A DNA stretch of 64,000 bases from the NCBI RefSeq assembly GCF_000428485.1, contig NZ_AUAA01000007.1:1-64000 (forward strand), written 5' to 3'. Every line of letters starts with the position of its first letter. Position 1 is the first letter of the stretch. This DNA comes from Epilithonimonas tenax DSM 16811. GTDB taxonomy: Bacteria; Bacteroidota; Bacteroidia; Flavobacteriales; Weeksellaceae. Shown one piece after another: positions 8,235 through 16,972 of the stretch. Below the pieces are notes generated by a model that had not been told where the DNA came from, did not search any database, and was given only the letters and a program-made list of their open reading frames with translations. A program made the position numbers and the translations under genes.

Positions 8235-9695
8235 ATGTCTATTCATAACAAAATTGTAGAGGCAGCCATCACTTTCGATGACGTTCTATTAGTTCCCTCT
8301 TATTCAGAAGTTTTACCTAACCAGGTTTCCCTAAAATCCAGACTTACAGACAAAATTTCGCTTAATGTTCCCATAGTTTCTGCAGCAATGGATACTGTGA
8401 CAGAAGCAGATTTGGCGATTGCATTGGCAAGAGTCGGCGGTCTTGGATTCATTCATAAAAATATGACCATTGCGGAACAAGCCGCGCAGGTCAACAGCGT
8501 AAAACGTTCCGAAAACGGAATGATTGCCGACCCAGTCACACTTTCCAAAGACCATACACTGGCCCAAGCCAAAGCACTGATGGCAGAGTATAGGATCTCT
8601 GGACTTCCTGTCGTTGATAAAAACAATTACCTTATTGGGATCATTACCAACAGAGATGTAAAATACCAACAAAATCTTGAGGTCAAAGTTGAGGAAATCA
8701 TGACCAAAGAAAACCTCATCACTTCCGATAAAACCACAAATCTGGAAACGGCGAAAGAAATTTTGCTCAAAAACAGAATCGAGAAACTCCCAATCGTTGA
8801 CAAGAAAAACAAGTTGGTTGGATTGATTACCATCAAAGACATCGACAATCAATTAGAATATCCAAATGCGAACAAAGACCAAAACGGTCGTCTGATCGTT
8901 GGAGCAGGCGTTGGCGTTGGCGAAGATACGATTGAAAGAATAACTGCATTAGTAAAAGCAGGCGTGGATATCGTGGCCATAGATTCTGCGCACGGACACT
9001 CGAAGGGTGTATTGGATAAGATTTCTGAAATCAGAAAAACATTCCCTGACCTTGATATCGTTGGAGGAAATATCGTCACTGCTGAAGCGGCAAAAGATCT
9101 CATCAAAGCGGGAGCCAATGTGCTAAAAGTAGGTGTTGGACCAGGATCTATCTGTACAACCAGAGTCGTTGCGGGAGTCGGCGTCCCTCAACTTTCTGCC
9201 ATTTACAACGTTTACGAATTTGCGAAAAAGAAAAACGTGGCCGTGATCGCAGATGGTGGCATCAAACTTTCCGGAGATATCGTAAAAGCCATTGCAAGTG
9301 GTGCTGGAGCAGTGATGCTGGGTTCTCTTCTTGCAGGAACGGATGAAGCACCGGGAGAAGAAATCATTTTTCAAGGAAGAAAATTCAAATCTTACCAAGG
9401 AATGGGATCCCTTTCAGCGATGAAACGTGGTGGCAAAGAAAGATATTTCCAAAGTGAAGCTAAGAAATTTGTCCCAGAAGGCATAGAAGGCAGAGTGCCT
9501 CACAAAGGAAAATTGGAAGATGTGATTTTCCAACTGACAGGCGGTTTGCGTGCAGGAATGGGCTATTGCGGTGCAAAAGACATTGAAACGTTACAGAAAG
9601 ATTCCAAATTGGTAATGATCACAGGAAGTGGACTGAAGGAATCTCACCCCCACGATGTCATCATCACGCAGGAAGCTCCGAATTATTCTTTTTAA
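8235..9695 (+). CDS. guaB: IMP dehydrogenase
   Basis: Oxidises IMP to XMP with NAD, the committed step to GMP. The 486-residue length is standard. The TIM barrel begins with [16 protein letters not shown], two CBS domains are inserted at about 95-205 ([14 protein letters not shown] and [14 protein letters not shown] mark them), and the catalytic loop GSICTTR carries Cys307. The flap region [11 protein letters not shown] is intact. It is transcribed alone, from its own promoter, and ends at a strong hairpin shared with the convergent sorting-domain gene. Confidence 0.97.
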   Translation: MSIHNKIVEAAITFDDVLLVPSYSEVLPNQVSLKSRLTDKISLNVPIVSAAMDTVTEADLAIALARVGGLGFIHKNMTIAEQAAQVNSVKRSENGMIADPVTLSKDHTLAQAKALMAEYRISGLPVVDKNNYLIGIITNRDVKYQQNLEVKVEEIMTKENLITSDKTTNLETAKEILLKNRIEKLPIVDKKNKLVGLITIKDIDNQLEYPNANKDQNGRLIVGAGVGVGEDTIERITALVKAGVDIVAIDSAHGHSKGVLDKISEIRKTFPDLDIVGGNIVTAEAAKDLIKAGANVLKVGVGPGSICTTRVVAGVGVPQLSAIYNVYEFAKKKNVAVIADGGIKLSGDIVKAIASGAGAVMLGSLLAGTDEAPGEEIIFQGRKFKSYQGMGSLSAMKRGGKERYFQSEAKKFVPEGIEGRVPHKGKLEDVIFQLTGGLRAGMGYCGAKDIETLQKDSKLVMITGSGLKESHPHDVIITQEAPNYSF

Positions 9696-9710
9696 ATTCC
9701 AATTCAAAAT

Positions 9711-9742
9711 AAAAAGGCTGCAACAATTTGCAGCCTTTCTTG
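9711..9742. terminator. bidirectional terminator between guaB and the tail-collar operon
   Basis: An 11 bp stem (AAAGGCTGCAA with TTGCAGCCTTT) and 3-base loop, with T-rich sequence on one side and A-rich on the other, sits between two converging genes. Confidence 0.8.
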
Positions 9743-9756
9743 TTATAAAACACGGC

Positions 9757-10449
9757 TTATTTTTTAATAAATTTCACATCATAGGACTGTCCGTCAGAAA
9801 GATTAATTCTAAGGATATAAATTCCTTTTGTAAGCTGAGAGACATCCAATCGGGTCTGGAAATCGGTTTTCAAAACTTCTTGTCCAGCCATATTGGTGAT
9901 CACCATATTTTTTGCACTTTCGATTCCTGAAACATTAATAAAATCCGTAACCGGATTTGGGAACATTTGAAATTTAATTTTAGAAAAATCACCCAACGCA
10001 AGTGTAGAAGTGTGAACATCGCCAGTCATTGTGGAATTTGAAGAACTGAGATTACCACCGCAGCCGTTTTCTGTAACCATTGTATTTTCTACCCAAGATC
10101 CTACTGCATTGCTTGGTGGGTTTGCAGAGGCGTTATTCCCTGTAGAATTATAGTAGATCAAATAAGGCGCAACAAAATCCCCATTCCCAGAATCTGCTAA
10201 AAACTCCCACCGTGTCTGCGCGTTGTTCCATTGGATTTTGAACTCGCAGGTTCCCAAACCGCCACAAGTCTGAGCCCCATCTACAGGCGTTGTGATGTAG
10301 ATCTTTTTCCCGTTCCCGTCTGTTCCTGTATTACTAAAGACATAATTCTGGTTTTCAAACAAATTATGACATCCGTTGAAAGTGATGGACTGCGCAGATA
10401 CTGTATTGGCAGCCAGTGTAACTATAAAAAGAAGGTAAAGTTTTTTCAT
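9757..10449 (-). CDS. secreted protein with type IX (type A) sorting domain
   Basis: Signal peptide at residues 1-19 (ending VSAQ). The last 75 residues are a type A sorting domain for the type IX secretion system: FPNPVTDFINV near 155, then MAGQEV, then LTKGIYILRI and a KK end. The central part (20-140) is Cys-containing and predicted beta-rich without a family match I can name. The product should cross the outer membrane and be cleaved or attached at the surface. It is the last gene of a four-gene operon with three tail-collar proteins, 12 bases after the nearest one. Confidence 0.85.
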   Translation of the reverse strand: MKKLYLLFIVTLAANTVSAQSITFNGCHNLFENQNYVFSNTGTDGNGKKIYITTPVDGAQTCGGLGTCEFKIQWNNAQTRWEFLADSGNGDFVAPYLIYYNSTGNNASANPPSNAVGSWVENTMVTENGCGGNLSSSNSTMTGDVHTSTLALGDFSKIKFQMFPNPVTDFINVSGIESAKNMVITNMAGQEVLKTDFQTRLDVSQLTKGIYILRINLSDGQSYDVKFIKK

Positions 10450-10461
10450 AATTTTGGATTT

Positions 10462-11043
10462 TTAGTTTCTAGAAGGGTAAATTCCCTGAAGGGCAATAAC
10501 GCATTTGAAAGTCACATAAGGCTGGATATTGGTGTGCGGTTGTGATCCTCCCGCGGAACTCAATATGTCACTATTCATAGCAACTGCTCCACCGCTGCTT
10601 ACACTTGCGTATTCTTTATCCAAAACCTTGGTATCTGCCGGCAAATTACCTTCCGGCGATGTTTTGTTACCTGATGATGTTACAGCATTCACCAGATGGC
10701 TGTGCATTGGCATTTCACCAATTGTTAAGGTATGTGACTCCTCGCCACCATTACCTCCTAAGGGATAAGTAGAATTATCACTGATAAGAACACGGCCTTG
10801 AATATTGGGCAAAGCAAATGTTGTAGTTCCATTACCACCATATGTGGTGCCTAGTAGAGAAAACAAGGCCTGGTTTTCATTTATTGGTAACAATTGACCG
10901 TTGCAATCTGCCCAGCCTTTTGGCGCATAACTAAATGAAACATACATAATCTGCCCTAGAAATGGTGTTCCATCTCCCTGTGCTTTCAACCCATTGGACG
11001 CAAATCCCAAAAAAATGAACATCAATAAAATATACTTTTTCAT
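10462..11043 (-). CDS. secreted phage tail-collar (MdpB-like) protein, third of three
   Basis: Signal peptide of about 21 residues (ending LKAQ), then the microcystin-dependent-protein/tail-collar pattern: PFLGQIMYV, GWADCNGQLLPI, LFSLLGTTYGGNG, FALPNIQGRV. The C-terminal half has HSHLV, PEGNLP and a terminal FKCVIALQGIYP shared with its two neighbours. In phages this fold is a trimeric receptor-binding tip; chromosomal secreted versions have unknown roles. No other phage gene is nearby. It lacks a type IX sorting domain, although the gene right after it encodes one. Confidence 0.82.
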   Translation of the reverse strand: MKKYILLMFIFLGFASNGLKAQGDGTPFLGQIMYVSFSYAPKGWADCNGQLLPINENQALFSLLGTTYGGNGTTTFALPNIQGRVLISDNSTYPLGGNGGEESHTLTIGEMPMHSHLVNAVTSSGNKTSPEGNLPADTKVLDKEYASVSSGGAVAMNSDILSSAGGSQPHTNIQPYVTFKCVIALQGIYPSRN

Positions 11044-11069
11044 AATGATTTATTTTTAAATTAAACAGA

Positions 11070-11642
11070 TTAAGGTCTTTCTGGGTAGATACCTGTTAAC
11101 GCAATAATACATTTGAGCGTTCCATAAGGCTGCATATTGTTATGAGGTTGCCCTCCGCCAGCAGTAGCTATCATCGTTGGACTCATCGTGGTATTACCAG
11201 CAGCATCCGAATACTCAGGGTCACCAGTTTTTGTATCTGCCTGAAAATTGCCGGTAGGTAGATTCTGGTTTCCTTCTATCTTTACAGCATTAACAATATG
11301 CGTATGAGATGGCATCTCCGTAGATAATAAGGTCACACTCGCTGCACCATTTTGTGTCCCTACGGGGTAAGTATTGCTATCTCCCATCACCGTTTTACCC
11401 CGCATATCTGGCAATGCAAAATTGGTAGTCCCATTACCTCCAAACTTGATCCCCAGCAAAGAAAACAAAGCCGTATTCTGCGAAATGGGCATCAACTGTC
11501 CCTCACAAGCAGCCCAATTTTTAGGTGAAAAATTGTATGGCACCCACATGATCTGTCCCAAAAATGGTTCCATACCTTGCCCAGACACCTTTACAGATAG
11601 CACCACAAGAATAACTAATACTGAAATTTTTATTTTTTTCAT
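11070..11642 (-). CDS. secreted phage tail-collar (MdpB-like) protein, second of three
   Basis: A 190-residue paralogue of the flanking genes. It has a signal peptide (about 1-21, ending VSGQ), then PFLGQIMWV, NWAACEGQLMPI, LFSLLGIKFGGNG and FALPDMRGKT. The ending CIIALTGIYPERP matches the other two copies. Paired Cys in the first quarter and near the C-terminus could form a disulfide. Spacing is 18 bases after the first copy and 26 before the third, so it is part of a single transcript read leftward. Confidence 0.82.
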   Translation of the reverse strand: MKKIKISVLVILVVLSVKVSGQGMEPFLGQIMWVPYNFSPKNWAACEGQLMPISQNTALFSLLGIKFGGNGTTNFALPDMRGKTVMGDSNTYPVGTQNGAASVTLLSTEMPSHTHIVNAVKIEGNQNLPTGNFQADTKTGDPEYSDAAGNTTMSPTMIATAGGGQPHNNMQPYGTLKCIIALTGIYPERP

Positions 11643-11660
11643 GAGCCTAATTTTAAATAA

Positions 11661-12251
11661 TTAATTGTGTTGTGGATAAACACCATAAAGAGAAATAACA
11701 CATTTCAAAGCCAAAGTCGGCATCATGTTAGGATGTGGTTGATTGCCTCCCGCAGCAGCTAACATACCAGGCCTCATTGTTGTTTTGGAAGGAGCATCCG
11801 TAGCGTTGGAATATTCCTTATCAAGGGTCTTGGTATTCGCGAGCAAACCATTAGTAGGAGAACTCTGATTACCTTCTACTGTACTTCCCACAACCAGATG
11901 CTTGTGGCTTGGTAATTGACTGGGGAGTAAAGTAACCTCTTCTACACCTGCATTCTGCCCTAGGATATAAGGCGTAAGACCGGAACCCTGACCATCATCA
12001 ATAATAACCTTTCCCTTCGCATTAGGAACAGCAAATGTAGACTGCCCATCTCCCCCATAAGTGGTTCCTATCAACGTAAAAAGGGCTTCATACTCCGAGA
12101 TTGGCAAGAGCGAACCATCACACTCATGCCACCCAACTGGAGCAAAATTATACGGAACAAACATGATCTGACCCACGAAGGGCTGTGCTTTGAGTAAACT
12201 TGGAAAAGAAAAGCTTACCATCATACAAGCTAAAATAGAAAGTTTTTTCAT
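11661..12251 (-). CDS. secreted phage tail-collar (MdpB-like) protein, first of three
   Basis: The start is set at the ATG at 12251, which gives a normal signal peptide (MKKLSILACMM, cleavage after LKAQ); an in-frame ATG at 12287 would add 12 residues and lie upstream of a -7 box. The mature protein of about 175 residues has the collar motifs PFVGQIMFV, GWHECDGSLLPI, LFTLIGTTYGGDG and FAVPNAKGKV, and ends CVISLYGVYPQHN. It is the promoter-proximal gene of the operon. Function is unknown; surface-exposed trimer is inference from the fold. Confidence 0.82.
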   Translation of the reverse strand: MKKLSILACMMVSFSFPSLLKAQPFVGQIMFVPYNFAPVGWHECDGSLLPISEYEALFTLIGTTYGGDGQSTFAVPNAKGKVIIDDGQGSGLTPYILGQNAGVEEVTLLPSQLPSHKHLVVGSTVEGNQSSPTNGLLANTKTLDKEYSNATDAPSKTTMRPGMLAAAGGNQPHPNMMPTLALKCVISLYGVYPQHN

Positions 12252-12266
12252 AAGTATTGTTTTTAC

Positions 12267-12274
12267 CAAATTTA
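12267..12274 (-). promoter_or_regulatory. -7 box of the tail-collar operon
   Basis: CAAATTTA on the plus strand reads TAAATTTG on the minus strand. It ends 15 bases before the ATG at 12251, supporting that start over 12287. Confidence 0.6.
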
Positions 12275-12440
12275 ACAAATAAATCAAAGCATAATGATTT
12301 ATTTTTACTGATTATTAGTAATTTACGCACAAGCATTACTACTTTACCCTATTCAAAGTGATTTTGAAATACTGTTTTAAAGTTGATTAAAAAAAAATAA
12401 ACTTTAACTTTCAAAATACCAATTTTCATTAAAGATTTTC

Positions 12441-12448
12441 TAAATTTG
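12441..12448 (+). promoter_or_regulatory. -7 box of the small exported protein at 12466
   Basis: TAAATTTG fits the Bacteroidota -7 consensus and ends 17 bases before the GTG start. Confidence 0.55.
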
Positions 12449-12465
12449 CAGCTTAGTTTTAAGAT

Positions 12466-12813
12466 GTGAAGAAGAAGACCATTTTTTCCTTATTATTGAT
12501 ATCCTTTTTTGTAATTGGCATGCTATCTTTTGCACCAAACAAGAAAGTGATAGCGGTTGTTTTCAATAAGGAAATGACAAAAAAAGACCTGTTGAGTCTG
12601 CAGAAAAATCTTAAAGATAAAAACATCATTTTAGTCTTCAATAAAATCAAATTCACAAAGAACCGGTTGAGTTATATCGACTTCAGTATAGATTTTGGGG
12701 ATGGATTTTCAGGAAGTTCAAAATCTGAAATCACAAGATCGAAAGAGATCGGATTTGTACGGGATTACAACGAAGATACCGACCAACCTTTTTTGGTAGG
12801 TGATTTAAAATAA
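12466..12813 (+). CDS. unknown small exported or membrane-anchored protein
   Basis: A 115-residue protein starting at GTG (the ATG two bases upstream runs into a stop). Residues 5-23 are hydrophobic, a signal peptide or anchor. The mature part has an alternating pattern, KEMTKKDLLSLQKNLKDKNI then SYIDFSIDFGDGFSGSS, that resembles a small alpha-beta domain often found at the end of M56-type or TonB-linked membrane proteins in Bacteroidota. That resemblance is from memory. No neighbour explains its role; it is followed by a terminator. Confidence 0.6.
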   Translation: MKKKTIFSLLLISFFVIGMLSFAPNKKVIAVVFNKEMTKKDLLSLQKNLKDKNIILVFNKIKFTKNRLSYIDFSIDFGDGFSGSSKSEITRSKEIGFVRDYNEDTDQPFLVGDLK

Positions 12814-12815
12814 AT

Positions 12816-12843
12816 AAAGCTTCCAAATTTTTGGAAGCTTTTT
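12816..12843. terminator. strong terminator hairpin
   Basis: AAAGCTTCCAA pairs with TTGGAAGCTTT around a short T loop, followed by T residues. It ends the small exported gene and may also serve the convergent TPR gene. Confidence 0.8.
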
Positions 12844-12881
12844 GCTTTTATATAAAAGTCATCAAGTTTTTCAAATCCTTT

Positions 12882-13502
12882 CTATTTTGGGCAATGCTGA
12901 GCAATCATCAGATCGATTTCTCTATTCTCGTTATTTAAATCAAATTTATCCGCTTTATTTAATTCTATACAAGAGTCTTTAAGCTGATTCAGCTTAAGAT
13001 AAGATAACGCCCGGCCATAACTGGAATTCAAATTTTCACCGCCCAATTGTACCATTTGATCAATTTCAGTCAGCGCTTCTTTATAATCCCCTTTTTCATA
13101 ATACGTACTTGATATCATATTATAAACTTGAGGATTTCCAGGATTCGTGATGCTCATTTTTCTCAAATTAATAATGGCTTCATCAAACTTTCCCTGCTGT
13201 CTTAACACGGTTGCTTTTCGTAAATACAGTCCAGAATAAATAGGATTTTTCTCTTGAGCTTTCGTGTAATATTCCAAAGCCTGATCCTGATTACCAGTCT
13301 GAAACTCGCAATCGCCTAAAATAGTGTACGCCTCCCAGCTTTTGTCACCCTTTTCTACCAATTTAAGATAGTGTTGTTTTGCTGACACAAAATCACCATG
13401 ATTAAAGGCAATTAAACCTTCTTTCATTATCTCTTTTTTGGATTGGCCGAAATAAAATGAAAACGAGCATAGCAATCCCAAAAAACAGAAAAATGGCCTC
13501 AT
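12882..13502 (-). CDS. exported tetratricopeptide-repeat protein
   Basis: Signal peptide of about 19 residues (ends YFGQ). The rest of the 206 residues is built of about five TPR helical pairs, seen in AFNHGDFVSAKQHYLKLVEK, DCEFQTGNQDQALEYYTKA and STYYEKGDYKEALTEIDQM. TPRs bind peptides and act as scaffolds; no partner is evident. A C-terminal Cys (AQHCPK) follows the last repeat. It lies 27 bases after the DUF4407 gene and is probably cotranscribed with it. Confidence 0.8.
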   Translation of the reverse strand: MRPFFCFLGLLCSFSFYFGQSKKEIMKEGLIAFNHGDFVSAKQHYLKLVEKGDKSWEAYTILGDCEFQTGNQDQALEYYTKAQEKNPIYSGLYLRKATVLRQQGKFDEAIINLRKMSITNPGNPQVYNMISSTYYEKGDYKEALTEIDQMVQLGGENLNSSYGRALSYLKLNQLKDSCIELNKADKFDLNNENREIDLMIAQHCPK

Positions 13503-13529
13503 TGATTCTTTTTTTTTATAAATCTACAA

Positions 13530-14585
13530 TTATTTTCTTAATCTGTCCTTGAAATCGTGGATCCGATCATCCGTTAAAATATTTCCTTTCGCGATTTTTT
13601 CTTTCGCATACAACCTGAAATCATTTTCTGTCTTTTCCAGAAGATAATCATAAGGTCCTACGTGAGAAATAAGTTTGATCAAAACCGGCGAAATCTCCAG
13701 ACAGATAAAAAGTCCCATTATGAAACTTGCAGCCAGCGCCATAATGGCAGAGTTTTTCCCCAGCTCATCCAAAGCCTGCAATCGCGCCGCAAAACCATTG
13801 AATTTATCCTCAAAAATTTCGGTAGATTTCCTTTCGGTTTCCAGATTGGTATAGACTTTAGAAATTTCGTTGTCCAAATATTGCAATCTGGACTGCTGCT
13901 GTTTCTGATAATTTTCAAGATCAAGACGTTTTTGCTCCTTCAGTTCAGCCTTTCGTTTGGCATTGGTACCAAACCCCACTTTTCCGCTCGTCAAGCCCGA
14001 CTGTTTCCCAAGAATCTCCTTTTCCAGTTCTACAGAAGCAGAATCATAAGCGACCTGATAATTCTTCACTTGGTTTTGGATCTGTTTCTTTTCGGCATCA
14101 AAAGGTCCCGATTGCTGAAGGATTCTGCCGCCCATCTCTACCTGCAGTTGCTTCTTATTCCTCTGAATAATGGTATTCAGCTGTTTATTCACTTCTTTTT
14201 CAAAGATCTTCAGTTCCAATGGTTTTGAGATAATGATTCCGAGGAACGTCGCTAAAATCAACCTTGGAATGGTCATCAGGATCTGATTCCACCACGTTCC
14301 GGTTTTCTTGATAGATGACACAATGTATCTGTCCAGATTGAAGATCATCAATCCCCACAGGATTCCAAAACCAACGGCCGTCCAGACATTATCGAAGACC
14401 GTCAACATGGCGTAACCTGCCGATAGCGTTGCAAAGACAGCAGTAAACAATACGATACCGCCGATGCCCGCAAACTTATTCCATTCACTTGGCGATTTTT
14501 TTAGAAGATGAATGTTCCCTCCGGAGCAGATCATTAAGAAATGCTGAAACCAGTTCATTTTATAAGTGTTAGATAATTTCTTCAT
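13530..14585 (-). CDS. DUF4407 membrane protein with central coiled coil
   Basis: The pattern CSGGNIHLLKKSPSEWNKF then three hydrophobic helices (about 38-60, 64-84, 100-120) is the DUF4407 signature. Residues about 125-265 are charged, Gln- and Lys-rich coiled coil, and one last helix lies near 275-300, so the coil should form a loop outside the membrane. Function of the family is unknown. The ATG at 14558 is an alternative start that removes nine residues. The TPR gene follows in the same direction. Confidence 0.85.
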   Translation of the reverse strand: MKKLSNTYKMNWFQHFLMICSGGNIHLLKKSPSEWNKFAGIGGIVLFTAVFATLSAGYAMLTVFDNVWTAVGFGILWGLMIFNLDRYIVSSIKKTGTWWNQILMTIPRLILATFLGIIISKPLELKIFEKEVNKQLNTIIQRNKKQLQVEMGGRILQQSGPFDAEKKQIQNQVKNYQVAYDSASVELEKEILGKQSGLTSGKVGFGTNAKRKAELKEQKRLDLENYQKQQQSRLQYLDNEISKVYTNLETERKSTEIFEDKFNGFAARLQALDELGKNSAIMALAASFIMGLFICLEISPVLIKLISHVGPYDYLLEKTENDFRLYAKEKIAKGNILTDDRIHDFKDRLRK

Positions 14586-14703
14586 AATTAAGGCTTATCA
14601 AAATATGTATTATAAAACGTTCTTTTGTTACAAATAGTATTAGGTTTTACCTAATATCGAAATTTATACCAACTTTAATCATTGTCAAGATTGTTTTAGG
14701 TCT

Positions 14704-14711
14704 TATATTTG
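14704..14711 (+). promoter_or_regulatory. -7 box of the lipoprotein at 14729
   Basis: TATATTTG matches TAnnTTTG, 17 bases before the first of three consecutive in-frame ATGs. Confidence 0.5.
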
Positions 14712-14728
14712 GCTTCTTAATTCAAAAT

Positions 14729-15169
14729 ATGATGATGAAACATTTGATGTTCCTCAGTGTACTTTCTGTGTTCGCAATCTCCTGCAAACCAGTCAACACT
14801 ATAGAAAACCTGCCAAAACCCCTGCCAGAAAGGCCAAATGACAACGTTGGATCCGGCACTCTGGATCAAGAAGAATCCCAGGAAATGGAGCGCTTGAAAG
14901 CCGAAATCACAGCATTGGCACACAGCGAAAAATGCAGTAATCCTACAGACTGGAAAACCGTCGGACTTGGCGTAAAAGCCTGCGGCGGACCGGTGAGCTA
15001 CATTGCATACTCCAATAAAATAGATGAGAACGCTTTTCTGCAGAAAGTGGATCTTTACAATCAGAAAATGTCTGGACACAACAAAAAACACAACCTGACG
15101 TCAGATTGTATGGTAGTTATGCAACCGGAAAATATAGCTTGCGAAAACGAAAAACCAGTGTTCAAGTGA
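14729..15169 (+). CDS. lipoprotein of unknown function
   Basis: A 146-residue protein with lipobox FAISC (Cys19 if the first ATG is used; three ATGs at 14729, 14732 and 14735 are possible). A Pro-rich linker (PKPLPERP) follows, then a domain with CSNPTDWKTVGLGVKACGGP and CMVVMQPENIACEN, giving four Cys that could form two disulfides. The Cys pattern resembles small protease-inhibitor-like lipoproteins of Bacteroidota, but I cannot name a family. Its last 8 bases overlap the convergent BrkB-like gene tail to tail. Confidence 0.7.
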   Translation: MMMKHLMFLSVLSVFAISCKPVNTIENLPKPLPERPNDNVGSGTLDQEESQEMERLKAEITALAHSEKCSNPTDWKTVGLGVKACGGPVSYIAYSNKIDENAFLQKVDLYNQKMSGHNKKHNLTSDCMVVMQPENIACENEKPVFK

Positions 15170-16118
15170 TTCCAGAATTCTGAGAAAGGCTTTGGTTTTT
15201 CTGCTCTTCAGCATCTCTGTATAATTTTGCCTTGCTCCATCTGGCATGCTTTGACGGGACAATTTTATGTCCTTTTTTGTAGGCATAGATCTTGGTAAAC
15301 TCTGCCCCGAAAAATATCAGCTGGCAAGAGTAATTGATCCACATCATCAGCAAAATTACAGTTCCTGCCGCTCCGAAAACCGAAGTCGGTTTTGAAAAAT
15401 CAAAATAGAAACTCATCAGCATTTTTCCTACATTGAAGAGCAAAGCCGTTACAATAGCACCAATCCAAACAGACTTCCACTCGATTTCCACATCCGGCAA
15501 TACCTTAAACATAATGGCAAATAAGACTGTAATAACCGCAAAGCCAAGAATGAAGTTGCTACCCTGAATCAGCACATAAGCTTCGAGTCCAAAATATTTG
15601 GTAATCAATCCGTTGGCCAAACCAATAACCGATGAAAGAACCATACTGATCAATAACAAAAAAGCAATGACGAGAATCATTCCAAGTGAGTTGGCCCGAT
15701 CCAAGATAAACTTCTGCCACGCTTTTTTAGGCGCAGACTCCACATCCCAAAGGTTATTAAGCGTGGTCTGCATTTGGAAAAACAAACTGGTTGCACCAAA
15801 AACCAAAGTTGCCACGCCTAATGCTTTCATCCAAAAGTTCTCCTTATCTATCATTGCACTGGCGATGATATCCTGAATACTTTTTGCCCCATCATAACCC
15901 ATCACACCCTGGATCTGGCGTCTGATTTCTCCATTCACAGCTTCTTCCCCAAAAAAATGACCCGCAGTCCAGATGATGATAATCAGCAATCCTGGCAAAG
16001 CAAATATCGCATTATACGCCATACTGGCGCTGTCTTTGGAAGCGGAGGAAGCGGTCCACTCATCAAATGTGTCTTTCAAAATTCCCCAAAAAGATCTCAG
16101 TTTTGTCATAGTAAGCAT
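15162..16118 (-). CDS. YihY/BrkB family inner-membrane protein
   Basis: A 318-residue integral membrane protein with about six helices and the family motifs ASKDSASMAYNAIFALPGLL near the first helix, VFGATSLFFQMQTTLNNLW, and GAAGTVILLMMWINYSCQLIFFGAEFTKIY near the end. The family (once annotated as ribonuclease BN) has no settled function; a transport role is proposed. It is preceded at 30 bases by the gamma carbonic anhydrase gene in the same direction and may share its transcript. Confidence 0.88.
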   Translation of the reverse strand: MLTMTKLRSFWGILKDTFDEWTASSASKDSASMAYNAIFALPGLLIIIIWTAGHFFGEEAVNGEIRRQIQGVMGYDGAKSIQDIIASAMIDKENFWMKALGVATLVFGATSLFFQMQTTLNNLWDVESAPKKAWQKFILDRANSLGMILVIAFLLLISMVLSSVIGLANGLITKYFGLEAYVLIQGSNFILGFAVITVLFAIMFKVLPDVEIEWKSVWIGAIVTALLFNVGKMLMSFYFDFSKPTSVFGAAGTVILLMMWINYSCQLIFFGAEFTKIYAYKKGHKIVPSKHARWSKAKLYRDAEEQKNQSLSQNSGIT

Positions 16119-16148
16119 TTCTTAGGAAAATTCAATTGTTGTACCACT

Positions 16149-16667
16149 TTAGTCCTGCTTGTACCAGCTGGCGTATTTTACGTAATTATTAGCAATCCTG
16201 TCGATCTCGCCTTCTATCAGGTTTTGAGAAACATCTTTCACTTTCTTTGCCGGAACGCCAGCCCAGATCTCACCTTCCTTAATATGTGTATTGGCAGTCA
16301 CAACAGCACCTGCCGCTACGATACTATTGCTTTCTACAACGCAGTCATCCATCACAATCGCGCCCATTCCTATTAGAACGTTATCTTTGATCGTGCAGCC
16401 GTGAACAATCGCGTTGTGACCTATCGAAACGTGATTCCCAATCGTTGTCGGACTTTTTTTATACGTACAGTGGATCATGGCATTGTCCTGGACATTCACT
16501 TTATTCCCCATTTTGATGTAATGTACATCACCTCTCAAAACCGCGTTGTACCAAATACTGCAGTCGTCTCCCATCGTTACATCACCTATGATCACCGCTG
16601 TTTCTGCTACAAAAGCATTCTCTCCAAACTGTGGTTCCTTGCCTAAAAGTTCTCTTATAATTGCCAT
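16149..16667 (-). CDS. gamma carbonic anhydrase family protein (left-handed beta helix)
   Basis: Hexapeptide repeats run from about residue 12 to 140 (AVIIGDV, NAVLRGDV, VNVQDNAMIHC, SIGHNAIVHGC, VLIGMGAIV). The three metal ligands are present as His66, His84 and His89, with Arg45 and Asp47 in LRGDV as expected. The length (172) is standard. Members are trimeric and bind zinc or iron; many have weak or no carbonic anhydrase activity, so activity is not certain. Cytoplasmic. Confidence 0.88.
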   Translation of the reverse strand: MAIIRELLGKEPQFGENAFVAETAVIIGDVTMGDDCSIWYNAVLRGDVHYIKMGNKVNVQDNAMIHCTYKKSPTTIGNHVSIGHNAIVHGCTIKDNVLIGMGAIVMDDCVVESNSIVAAGAVVTANTHIKEGEIWAGVPAKKVKDVSQNLIEGEIDRIANNYVKYASWYKQD

Positions 16668-16694
16668 TATTTTTAAAATTTTTAATTAATATTA

Positions 16695-16802
16695 TTGGGC
16701 GCCTTTATCCGTCCTCCACTCTCAATCTTTTTTGCAGACGCTTTCTATACCAATAGAAAATTAAGTCAAAGCAAAAAAGGATTTCCGTTCAGACCGGGGC
16801 GC
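16695..16802 (+). repeat. foldback element family B, copy B1
   Basis: Begins TTGGGCGCCTTTATCCG and ends AGGATTTCCGTTCAGACC plus GGGGCGC. The core arms CTTTTTTGC and GCAAAAAAG pair perfectly. The end blocks match copies at 49067 and 54600. It occupies the gap between the gamma carbonic anhydrase and Nfu genes. The rest of this 305-base gap (16803-16946) shows nothing else. Confidence 0.75.
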
Positions 16803-16946
16803 AAATTCGTCATCTTTGAACGTTTCGCCATCCGAAACAGCCAAAATCAAACCAATAGAAAAAATCGAAGATCTGCAAACCCACTCATAATCAAAACTTA
16901 ACACAACATTGGGATTCAGCGGCTTTTTTGTTCCACCAATTTACGA

Positions 16947-16954
16947 TATTTTTG
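16947..16954 (+). promoter_or_regulatory. -7 box of the Nfu gene
   Basis: TATTTTTG matches the consensus and lies 18 bases before the ATG at 16973. It falls inside the longer frame that starts at 16928, which argues that 16973 is the real start. Confidence 0.6.
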
Positions 16955-16972
16955 TACTTCAATATACTTAAA

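Noticed and set aside
9757-12251. Prophage remnant
   Set aside because: The collar-like proteins have signal peptides and no capsid, terminase, integrase or lysis gene is near.
16928-16972. 15-residue N-terminal extension of the Nfu protein
   Set aside because: It overlaps the likely -7 box, and homologues begin at MRQIIIEP or similar.
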